This document shows positions 43,897 to 51,898 of a stretch of DNA of 64,000 nucleotides, piece by piece (the first letter of the stretch is position 1; each line of letters starts with the position of its first letter). Position numbers and translations under genes: made by a program. The notes under the pieces were generated by a model that was not told the origin of the DNA, searched no databases, and worked only from the letters and a program-made list of their open reading frames with translations. This stretch comes from Alteromonas antoniana (lineage in GTDB: Bacteria; Pseudomonadota; Gammaproteobacteria; Enterobacterales; Alteromonadaceae), in the NCBI RefSeq assembly GCF_019249295.1, contig NZ_JAESDH010000022.1, positions 1-64,000 on the forward strand, given 5' to 3'.

Positions 43897-45307
43897 TTTT
43901 ATGCTGGCCAGAGACACTGCGCTGTGGATCCTGGTCGCATTCGGCGTGGTCTGGGTGGCATGGGGCTGGTATTTGGGACGCAACAACCGCACCATCGAAG
44001 ACTATGCTCTGGCAGGCAGAAACGTTGGATTTGCCATGGCGACGGCAACCGCAATGGCAACGTGGATAACCAGTAATACCACACTGGTTGCGCCGCAGTT
44101 AACCTATCAGTTTGGTGTCTGGGGTATGCTCGGATATAGCATGGCCGCGCTTGGGCTGATCTTATTCGCACCGCTCGCGCAGCGCATCAGAACGCTGCTG
44201 CCAGATGGCTTTACCAGCGGCGATTTCATCTATCGCCGCTATGGCCGATTCGCATGGGCATTATTCATTGTTATTTCATTGTGTTACGCCTTCGGTTGGC
44301 TAGTCAGCCTGGGAATGGCCGGTGGGTTGCTGTTGTCCTCGCTAAGTGATCTGAGTTATCTGACAGGCATGACGGCTATCTTAGTCATTTGTGTAGGCTA
44401 TACGCTGCTAGGCGGGCTGAAGGCGGTTATTGCCACCGATTTTGTGCAAAGTATCGTGATTATTACCGGCGTAGTGATTGTAGCTTGGGTATGTATTGAT
44501 ACGGTCGGGTTTGAGACCATGCATACTACGCTTACCGAGCAACAACCTGCGTTACTGGATTTACTATTCCCTGCCGCCATCATGTTTTTCTTTAACAATG
44601 TCTTTTTTGGCATTGGTGAAATCTTTCATTCTAACGTGTGGTGGTCCCGAGCCTTTGCCTTTGCTCCCGGGATCGGAAAGCGTTCGTACCTTGCCGCAGG
44701 TCTGCTCTGGTTACCCATTCCAATTGTTACCGGATTCATAGCACTGGCTGCCACATCACTGAATTTAATTCCTCCCAGTGCGGATATGGTTGGCCCAATG
44801 GTGGCCGCCAAGTTACTCGGCAGCATTGGTGCGGTTTTCATTTTCGTTATTGTTTTTTCGGCACTGGCGTCAAGCATGGACTCACTTCTTGCAGCCACAT
44901 CTGATCTTCTCACGCAGGATATCGTTAAAAAGCTTCTTAGGCCGGATGCCACCTCCGATACGCTGTTAAAAGTTAACCGCTATATTGTGATTGGCCTTGG
45001 CGTAGGGACATGGTGTATTGCCGCCTTCAAACTGGCCACGCTGGGAGCCTTGCTTAATTTTACAGGGGCCTTTGTCGCTTCAACAATCTGGCCGATTGTC
45101 TATGGTTTGTATCAGCCGAAACTGACCGGAAAATGGGCTGGGATTGCGATGTTTGCAGGTACGGTGAGCGGCCTGGTGGGCTACTTTACCATCGGTTTCT
45201 ACGTTGCCGCCATTATCTCCTGTGGCGTCTCACTGGCATGTTGCCGAATAGGCATCTGGCAAAGTAAGGATATGTTTCATTGGCATAAACTGGAGGAGAA
45301 AGGATGA
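43889..45307 (+). CDS. Sodium:solute symporter (SSS family)
   Basis: 472 residues from a GTG with GGAG upstream, overlapping the previous gene by 8 bases. About thirteen membrane spans; WGWYLGRNNRTIEDYALAGRNVGF is the SSS N-terminal motif and VGYTLLGGLKAVIATDFVQ the second signature with Na+-site residues. Substrate class within SSS (sugars, amino acids, urea, allantoin-like) cannot be told; the neighbours suggest a nitrogen-rich or carbamoylated compound. It overlaps a tiny gene at its 3' end. Confidence 0.85.
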   Translation: MTDFMLARDTALWILVAFGVVWVAWGWYLGRNNRTIEDYALAGRNVGFAMATATAMATWITSNTTLVAPQLTYQFGVWGMLGYSMAALGLILFAPLAQRIRTLLPDGFTSGDFIYRRYGRFAWALFIVISLCYAFGWLVSLGMAGGLLLSSLSDLSYLTGMTAILVICVGYTLLGGLKAVIATDFVQSIVIITGVVIVAWVCIDTVGFETMHTTLTEQQPALLDLLFPAAIMFFFNNVFFGIGEIFHSNVWWSRAFAFAPGIGKRSYLAAGLLWLPIPIVTGFIALAATSLNLIPPSADMVGPMVAAKLLGSIGAVFIFVIVFSALASSMDSLLAATSDLLTQDIVKKLLRPDATSDTLLKVNRYIVIGLGVGTWCIAAFKLATLGALLNFTGAFVASTIWPIVYGLYQPKLTGKWAGIAMFAGTVSGLVGYFTIGFYVAAIISCGVSLACCRIGIWQSKDMFHWHKLEEKG

Positions 45308-45426
45308 CAATTAGCGAGTCTGCGCTGACGATTCTGGTTTATGTCTGTTTATTCGCAAGCTGCATCAGCCCGCTGCTGTTGTTGTATTGGCTGATTCGTG
45401 ACTTCAAAGGTAAAAAATTATGGTGA
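45304..45426 (+). CDS. 40-residue membrane peptide
   Basis: Frame ATG at 45304 to TGA at 45426, overlapping the symporter stop by 4 bases (ATGA) and the carbamoyltransferase start by 7. One membrane span (ALTILVYVCLFASCISPLLL) then LYWLIRDFKGKKLW, a basic inner end. The coupling and the clean layout argue it is translated. It may be a small subunit of the symporter, as found for some SSS and TRAP systems. Confidence 0.6.
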   Translation: MTISESALTILVYVCLFASCISPLLLLYWLIRDFKGKKLW

Positions 45427-46493
45427 AAGCAGAGTTGGAAGCTGTCGTAAAGTTCGAAAGAGAACGGCCCGACGTTTACGGTAATGCCCATCCCAAGTCG
45501 TTATTGCGAGCCATTCAGGAAGATGGCGACCATTTAGGAAAAATGAGCAATAAACACATTTATTCTGCTGACCAATTCGACAGGGAAAGTTTGCTGCAGT
45601 TATTCAGACTGGCGGCAAAATACGAAGCAAACCCCGACCGATTCAGTACCTCGCTGCAGGGGCAGATCCTGATTTCCGCATTTTATGAACCCAGTACCCG
45701 TACACGCTTATCATTTGAAAGTGCGTGGCACCGGTTGGGTGGTGACATTATGTCAATCACTGACCGTTCCACTACCGGACTGGCAAAAGGTGAGAGTCTT
45801 GCCGATGTGGGGGAGATGTTCAATAACTACGGCGATTGTGTGGTGCTGCGCGATACCAATGCCAACTCGGTACGGGATATGATGGGAGCATTGCGCATTC
45901 CCATTATTAACGCCGGTAACGGGACCGATGAACACCCGACACAGGCACTGGCAGATCTTTACACCATATTAAAATGGAAGCCGGAACTCATTGCAGAGGG
46001 ATCTGAAGAAAAAATTAACCTGTGTATTATTGGTTTACCCTCCAAAATGCGTACCGTGAGAAGCCTGCTGAAATTAGTCGCGTTGTTCCCTGAATGTTTC
46101 AGCCAGTTGACGATTGTCAACGACAAAAGCCGCAGCGAGATGTTCGACAGCGGTCAGCTGGAACAACTTCAGGATGCCGGCGTAAATGTGCACACCTCTG
46201 ACTGTCTGGAGGACGTTTTACCCGATGCTGATGTGGTATATATCAATGCGATTGCCTGGGAAGGCAACTCATTTAATCAGTACGGTAATCAGTTTCATAT
46301 AGACAGTACATCACCACTGAAAAAAGATGCCATTGTGTTACATCCACTCGCACGCGGCGCAGAGCTGTGTAAAAGTCTCGATAATACGCCTCACAACTGG
46401 TATTTCGCGCAGGCGAGGGGCGCCGTTTTTCTTCGTCAGGCGCTGTTAACCTGCCTTGTCAGACGCGTTGAGCGCGTACTGGATATTGTCTAA
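45420..46493 (+). CDS. Aspartate/ornithine carbamoyltransferase family enzyme
   Basis: 357 residues. Carbamoyl phosphate motif STRTRLSFE (about residues 96-104) and HPTQALAD in the middle are both intact. The C-terminal domain carries HPLARGAEL, the aspartate transcarbamoylase form, where ornithine enzymes have H-C-L-P. There is an N-terminal extension of about 45 residues over PyrB. No pyrI regulatory chain is next to it. Set in an operon with a transporter and an AsnB-like enzyme, it is probably a specialised transferase rather than the pyrimidine enzyme. The direction could be catabolic, giving carbamoyl phosphate from a ureido compound. Confidence 0.82.
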   Translation: MVKAELEAVVKFERERPDVYGNAHPKSLLRAIQEDGDHLGKMSNKHIYSADQFDRESLLQLFRLAAKYEANPDRFSTSLQGQILISAFYEPSTRTRLSFESAWHRLGGDIMSITDRSTTGLAKGESLADVGEMFNNYGDCVVLRDTNANSVRDMMGALRIPIINAGNGTDEHPTQALADLYTILKWKPELIAEGSEEKINLCIIGLPSKMRTVRSLLKLVALFPECFSQLTIVNDKSRSEMFDSGQLEQLQDAGVNVHTSDCLEDVLPDADVVYINAIAWEGNSFNQYGNQFHIDSTSPLKKDAIVLHPLARGAELCKSLDNTPHNWYFAQARGAVFLRQALLTCLVRRVERVLDIV

Positions 46494-46513
46494 TTCATAG
46501 GAGTAGTGAATAA

Positions 46514-48523
46514 ATGTGTGGAATTGCAGGAGTATTTGCCTCAACACCATCTCAGGCCATTGATTCACAAACGCTGGTTAATATGGCGGCGATAATGAAC
46601 CATCGTGGCCCGGACAGCTATGGCTACTGTAATCCGGCCGACATGGGCATAGGAATGAGCCATGCCCGACTGTCCATTATTGACCTGGATGAAAATCGCG
46701 GTCGCCAGCCTTTCTGGCTGGACGGAGGGCAGACGATGTGTGTCCATAACGGCGAGTTTTATGAATACCAGCGTATTCGAACAGACTTGATTGCTGCAGG
46801 CGTTGATTTTACCAGTAAGAGCGATTCTGAAGTACTGCCGGCGCTGTTCAGAAAGTTTGGTATGAACGATACGCTGACGCGTCTGCGCGGTGAATTCGCA
46901 TTTTCACTGTATGACGAGATGGAGGATACGCTTTATCTGGTGCGGGATCGCTTTGGGATCAAGCCGTTATACTGGACGCAAACAGACGACGCCATTATCT
47001 ATGGTTCGGAAGTGAAAGTGGTACTGGCACACCCCGATGTAAAGCCTGAACTCGATTCGGAAGGACTGTTTCACCAGCTAATACAGGTGATGGTGCCAGG
47101 AACTACCGCCTTTAAAGGAATTCAGCAGGTCGAACCCGGACACATGCTGAAGATCACCAGAAAAGACGGTGAGTTTCACATTGAAACCCACAAGTACTGG
47201 GATATGGATTTTCCGTTAATCGGCACTCGCAAAGAGCATACTGATGACTACTACATTGAGGGCGTTCGCCGTGAGCTTATTGACGCCGTACAGGTGAGAT
47301 TAAATGCGGATGTCCCGGTAGGCTGCTACTTATCCGGCGGTATAGACTCGTGCTCGATTCTCGGCCTGGCGTCAGGGATTGAACAGGAGCCGCTGAAAGC
47401 CTTTACAATCAGCTTTGACAATGCCGATTACGATGAGTCGGATATTGCCACCGAAATGGCCGAATCGGTAGATGCGGACCAGGAAATACTGAAGCTGAAT
47501 GCGGACTTACTTTACAACAATTTTGCGCGCACTATCTGGCACACAGAACGGACTATTTACAATACACTTGCCGTTGCCAAATTGATGATGAGCCAGCAAG
47601 TCAGACACGTAAATTATAAGGTCGTGCTGACCGGCGAAGGCTCCGATGAACTATTTGCCGGCTACCCCGCATTCCGTCAGGACATGTTTTTACATGGCAT
47701 GGAAGGGCTTGATGCCAATCAGGCTACAGAGTGGCGGCAGTCTCTGGAAACATCTAACTCGTTGTTTAAAGGCGCGATGTTACCAAAAGATGAGTATGTA
47801 TCAGACGAACTGAATAAGAAGATCGGATTCACGCCCAGTTGCCTGCAACCCTGGCTGGGTTGCACCGATCACGCGCGAAAACTTATTCATAGCGGGCACC
47901 GGAAAAATATCGAAGGTTACGAGCCAGGTACAGCTATTGCCGAAAAGCTGGATGATGCGTTTTTAAGCGAAAGACACCCATTGGATAAAGCGCAATATGT
48001 CTGGATAAAAACCATGCTGGAAGGGCAAATTCTTACGTGGGGTGGTGACAGAGTTGATATGGCCAACTCCATGGAGGCTCGTCCGCCGTTCCTCGACCAC
48101 AAACTGGCCGAGTTTGCAGTTACGATACCGCCTGAAATGCGAATTCGCGGAAGCAAGGAAAAGTACGTGCTTCGTGAGGCAATGAAAGGCGTACTGCCTG
48201 AAACCCTGTATAAGCGCGAAAAGTTCGCTTTTATGGCACCGCCAGCGCATACCGATGAGAAGAAATGGAAAAAGCTACGCGGCTTGTTAGAGCAGTTCGC
48301 CAGCCGTGAGAAGGTAGAGAAAGCCGGGTTGCTGGATGCTGACTATCTGGAAACGTTAATCGAAAAGCAGGAATCACCAGATACCGATGCCAGTGAAAAG
48401 GTCCAGGTAGATGCTATTCTGAATCATGCTTTGGGGGTAATGATCCTGCATCATCACTTTATTGAACGGGATATTCCTGCGTATGCGTATGAGCAGGCGC
48501 AGTCGCTGAACTGGGTGGTATAG
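46514..48523 (+). CDS. Asparagine synthase-like glutamine amidotransferase
   Basis: 669 residues. N-terminal MCGIAGVFAS with Cys2 as nucleophile of the glutaminase domain, then the synthetase domain with SGGIDSCS (pyrophosphate loop) and GEGSDELFAGYPAF. About 115 residues longer than E. coli AsnB, with extra C-terminal sequence. All glutaminase and ATP motifs are intact. AsnB-like enzymes form amides on aspartate or on secondary metabolite acids. AGGAG ribosome site. Its place beside a carbamoyltransferase and amidohydrolase is unusual. Confidence 0.86.
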   Translation: MCGIAGVFASTPSQAIDSQTLVNMAAIMNHRGPDSYGYCNPADMGIGMSHARLSIIDLDENRGRQPFWLDGGQTMCVHNGEFYEYQRIRTDLIAAGVDFTSKSDSEVLPALFRKFGMNDTLTRLRGEFAFSLYDEMEDTLYLVRDRFGIKPLYWTQTDDAIIYGSEVKVVLAHPDVKPELDSEGLFHQLIQVMVPGTTAFKGIQQVEPGHMLKITRKDGEFHIETHKYWDMDFPLIGTRKEHTDDYYIEGVRRELIDAVQVRLNADVPVGCYLSGGIDSCSILGLASGIEQEPLKAFTISFDNADYDESDIATEMAESVDADQEILKLNADLLYNNFARTIWHTERTIYNTLAVAKLMMSQQVRHVNYKVVLTGEGSDELFAGYPAFRQDMFLHGMEGLDANQATEWRQSLETSNSLFKGAMLPKDEYVSDELNKKIGFTPSCLQPWLGCTDHARKLIHSGHRKNIEGYEPGTAIAEKLDDAFLSERHPLDKAQYVWIKTMLEGQILTWGGDRVDMANSMEARPPFLDHKLAEFAVTIPPEMRIRGSKEKYVLREAMKGVLPETLYKREKFAFMAPPAHTDEKKWKKLRGLLEQFASREKVEKAGLLDADYLETLIEKQESPDTDASEKVQVDAILNHALGVMILHHHFIERDIPAYAYEQAQSLNWVV

Positions 48524-48549
48524 GCACTGCATTTTTGTTTATCACGTAG

Positions 48550-48577
48550 AAACCCCGGTAAATCTCCGGGGTTTTTT
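48550..48577 (+). terminator. Terminator after the AsnB-like gene
   Basis: AAACCCCGG, loop TAAATCT, CCGGGGTTT and T-run. Ends the operon that began with the transporter. Confidence 0.88.
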
Positions 48578-48668
48578 ATGCCTGCTTTTTCTGCGGGCAG
48601 GTTACCCATCTTTCCCGAGTAGCCGAAGACATCGCTGCCGAAGGTATTGGCGGCTCTGCATTGCATGT

Positions 48669-50042
48669 CTATTGATGTGCTTCCCAGGCCTGAAGTGAGC
48701 CAGTAAACACATCGACATGTGTACATCCGAGCATTTTTAAATAACTGGCTGCCACGGTTGCTCGTTTACCGCTTCCGCACATGCAGGTGTAGTGTGTGTC
48801 GGCAGAAAACTTGTCTTTGTACTGTTTCAGGTGTCCAAGGTACGTATGGAGTGCGCCGGGAAAGGCCATGGATTCCACTTCGTCACGCTTTCGCACATCC
48901 AGCAGCACCCAGTCTTTTTCTTTAAATTCACTTAAGCGCTTTTCAACAACGTCAGCCGTGACGGTATCAATGGAATGTTGGTGTTGCTGCTCGCGGGTCA
49001 GTGGAAAGGGTACGTCAGTTAAATACCCGGACAGATTGCAAAATCCCATGCGCCATAACTGCTTTGCAGATGCGCGTGCGCTCTCTTTATCCTCAGCAAC
49101 GATCGCGATAGGTTGCTGATAGTCCAACAGCCAGCCGCCATAGGCACTTAATAAATCGCCAGGCAAATTAAGGCTGCCGGGTATGTGGCTATCCCGAAAA
49201 GCCGCATGGGCACGAACATCAATAAGAAGTCCTGGCTTATCCGATTCTGCCAGCCACTGTGGTACACGCTGTTCATGAAGGGGTTGGATCACCATGTCAG
49301 ATACAGGCGAATCTACACCTGTCACGTTAGCGCGCTCCATTTCACTGAAATAGGGCGAAATGTAATGATGCTCAGTGACTTTCTGACGAATGAACTCAGG
49401 CTTCTGCTGCACCGATAATAGTGGGTTATACTGCTTTTCAAAGCCAATGGTTGTGAACTCTCTGTCTGCCATACCACCGCCACACACTGAGCCAGCACCG
49501 TGTGCCGGATACACGATTACCTGGTCGCCCAAAGCAATCAGCTTTTGAAGACTCTCATATAACTCACTCGCCATGTGTTCTTTTTCATCTGGATAGAAAT
49601 CGGTTCTTCCGACATCGTTAACGAACAGCGTATCACCGGTGAACACACCAATTGGCGTAGTCTTGCTCTGGTTGGTGTCATAGCATGCCAGCGAAATACT
49701 GTCTTTCGTATGGCCTGGCGTTGCAACGACTTTTAACAGCCATTTGCCAACCTCAAAACTGTCGTTGTCTCTTGCAATACTGGCGTATTGCACCGTCTCG
49801 TCAGCATGTTCGCCATGATAAACCGGTGCCTGAGTTCTGTTAGACAATGCCAGGGCACCGGAAATAAAGTCTTCGTTTCGGTGCGTCTCAACGATGTGAG
49901 TGATCCTGCAATTGTGCTTGCCGGCTATGGATAAGTAGGTGTCCGTGTCTAACTGTGGATCAATGACACAAGCCTTTCCCTCGTTACCAATGACATAAGA
50001 TAAATGTGCAATTCCCGGGGTTTTTACAGACTCAATAAACAT
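48669..50042 (-). CDS. MBL-fold persulfide dioxygenase-like enzyme with two rhodanese domains
   Basis: 457 residues: metallo-beta-lactamase domain (about 1-220), then two rhodanese domains (first about 260-350, second about 365-455, with active Cys in CMCGSGKRAT). The layout is that of CstB-type persulfide dioxygenase/sulfurtransferase fusions. The usual H-x-H-x-D-H metal motif reads ETHRNEDFISG, keeping the first His and the Asp but losing the second and third His. Later ligands are in VVATPGHTKDS and GDTLFVNDVGRTD. A subfamily with HRNEDY/F is known to me from other bacteria; activity is uncertain. Function: sulfane sulfur handling. Confidence 0.85.
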   Translation of the reverse strand: MFIESVKTPGIAHLSYVIGNEGKACVIDPQLDTDTYLSIAGKHNCRITHIVETHRNEDFISGALALSNRTQAPVYHGEHADETVQYASIARDNDSFEVGKWLLKVVATPGHTKDSISLACYDTNQSKTTPIGVFTGDTLFVNDVGRTDFYPDEKEHMASELYESLQKLIALGDQVIVYPAHGAGSVCGGGMADREFTTIGFEKQYNPLLSVQQKPEFIRQKVTEHHYISPYFSEMERANVTGVDSPVSDMVIQPLHEQRVPQWLAESDKPGLLIDVRAHAAFRDSHIPGSLNLPGDLLSAYGGWLLDYQQPIAIVAEDKESARASAKQLWRMGFCNLSGYLTDVPFPLTREQQHQHSIDTVTADVVEKRLSEFKEKDWVLLDVRKRDEVESMAFPGALHTYLGHLKQYKDKFSADTHYTCMCGSGKRATVAASYLKMLGCTHVDVFTGSLQAWEAHQ

Positions 50043-50235
50043 AGACTGGTCTCCTTTAAACGATTCCGGAGTACCATTACAAGTGTTATGCCAATGGCAG
50101 GGTATAGTTATATCCTTGAATATATTACTAAAAAGAAATCCACATTCCCCCGTTTTCAGGCTTACCGTGAAAATAGTTACTGGTAAACATATAATATTTA
50201 CCTAATGTTTAAATGAAAGAAAACATTGAAGAATA

Positions 50236-51348
50236 TCAGGCAGCAGGTTCTTCGCGTTTTGCTTTCTGGATAATGGCAGCCGCACCTTCCTGATCTAAAT
50301 TAAGCGCGGTAATAGGGAAGGGGATAACAATGCCTTCTTCATCAAAACGTTTTTTAAGCATCTTCATAAATGCACTTTTGATAAAAAAGCGATTGAAATA
50401 CTCTTTCGTTCTTAACATAACGGTAAGGTTTATGCTCGAGTTGTCGAAGGTGTGGAACAACACGAAAGGTTCGTAGGTATCAACGCCGTAATGATGGTGT
50501 TTTAGTATGTATTCAGCGACTTCCAGACATATCGCTTCCACTTTTTCCAGGTCGGAATCGTAATGCACCCCCACCTCAACCGGAACGCTTAACTCTCTTT
50601 CCGGATAGTAGTAGTTAATCAGCTTACTGTTTGACAGCTTGCTGTTGGGCATGATCACGATATTATTCGGCAGCATTCTTATCCATGTTGATCGCCAACC
50701 TATTTTTTCAACAAAGCCCTGTTCCCCTGAATCCAGCTCGATAAAGTCGCCGATCCTGATAGGTTTATCCATAACAAGCTGTATGCCAGAGAAGAAGTTC
50801 TCCAGTGTAGGTTGAAGTGCCAGTGCGACGGCCAGTGATGTGATCCCCAGTGACGCGATAATAGGCGTTACCGATATTCCCATGGTGCCAAGAATAATAA
50901 GTAGTGCCAGACAGGCAAGCAGCGCTCTTATTGCACCTGAGGCGATACTGGATGAGTTTTTCACCAGGGTAGAACGGCTTTGATAACGAATTATCGAATA
51001 GGTAAAGAGACGCTCGACGAAAACAAAAAGCGCAATGATGAGAGAGGCTTTTACAATATGGCTGATAACCGTTAATACGGTGTCATTGGCAAGAGCAAAC
51101 CACTCCAGCACATTGCGGCCCATCCATAAAATAAAGATAAAAATAATAATGGAAAGTGGCGCGTCCAGAGCCAGCACAAGTACGCGATAAAAGCTGCCCA
51201 TACCGCTTTCCTGAGAACGGGCTTTTTCTGTCAAGCGCACCAGTATGAGGCGTTTTGCAACAAACAGCAGCACCAGTGCGGACAACAGAGACAGCGCAGT
51301 AATAGTATGCTGTGATTGAAAAAGTGCTTTAAATTCATCCACGTACAT
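50236..51348 (-). CDS. MscS-family mechanosensitive channel
   Basis: 370 residues. Three or four membrane spans in the first half, then the pore-lining helix region (LGTMGISVTPIIASLGITSLAVALALQPTLENFFSGIQ) with the A-G-rich TM3 pattern, and the beta and alpha/beta vestibule (FIELDSGEQGFVEKIGWRSTWIR). Protects against sudden osmotic drops. Isolated gene, divergent from dgkA across 171 bases. Confidence 0.9.
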   Translation of the reverse strand: MYVDEFKALFQSQHTITALSLLSALVLLFVAKRLILVRLTEKARSQESGMGSFYRVLVLALDAPLSIIIFIFILWMGRNVLEWFALANDTVLTVISHIVKASLIIALFVFVERLFTYSIIRYQSRSTLVKNSSSIASGAIRALLACLALLIILGTMGISVTPIIASLGITSLAVALALQPTLENFFSGIQLVMDKPIRIGDFIELDSGEQGFVEKIGWRSTWIRMLPNNIVIMPNSKLSNSKLINYYYPERELSVPVEVGVHYDSDLEKVEAICLEVAEYILKHHHYGVDTYEPFVLFHTFDNSSINLTVMLRTKEYFNRFFIKSAFMKMLKKRFDEEGIVIPFPITALNLDQEGAAAIIQKAKREEPAA

Positions 51349-51519
51349 TGATTTACTCTGAGCAGTATTTTAAAAGGGAGACAATTCGCCCTTTCATGAT
51401 ATTTACTGCTGCAATAGTTGCACCATGTGGGTTTAGCGATTAGTTTTCACTTAACTGTCATTTTTCGTGGTCACACTGAGTGAAAAACGTTGTCAGTGAG
51501 AAAATAGGAAAAAAGCACT

Positions 51520-51879
51520 GTGGAGAAGAAAAATACCGGGTTTATCCGGATTTGGTTCGCGACTATTTATTCAATGAAAGGTCTGAAAGCGGCTTTTCAA
51601 AGTGAAGCTGCGATCAGGCAGGAGCTTGCTGCCATGATGTTACTGATACCGCTTTGCTTTTTTATGAATGTCAGCACGATTGAGCGCGTAATTATGATCA
51701 TGTCGCTGTGTATTGTGCTGATAGCAGAATTATTGAATACGGCAGTCGAAGCGCTTTCTGACAGAGTGAGTACAGAAGTTCACATACTCATCGCCAAAGC
51801 CAAAGATATTGGTTCGGCAGCCGTATTCGTTGCCTTAGTGCAGGCCGTTACTGTGTGGTTGCTGATAGTGTTTGGCTAA
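51520..51879 (+). CDS. dgkA: DgkA diacylglycerol kinase
   Basis: 119 residues from a GTG. Three membrane spans; the catalytic surface ELLNTAVEALSDRV followed by TEVHILIAKAKDIGSAAV matches E. coli DgkA, including the glutamate that binds magnesium-ATP. Phosphorylates diacylglycerol for lipid recycling. Ends 19 bases from the convergent TonB receptor. Confidence 0.93.
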   Translation: MEKKNTGFIRIWFATIYSMKGLKAAFQSEAAIRQELAAMMLLIPLCFFMNVSTIERVIMIMSLCIVLIAELLNTAVEALSDRVSTEVHILIAKAKDIGSAAVFVALVQAVTVWLLIVFG

Positions 51880-51898
51880 CCGTGGTTAGCCTCTTTAC

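Noticed and set aside
45420..46493. Calling the carbamoyltransferase pyrB
   Set aside because: N-terminal extension, absent pyrI and the transporter/AsnB-like context argue against the pyrimidine enzyme.
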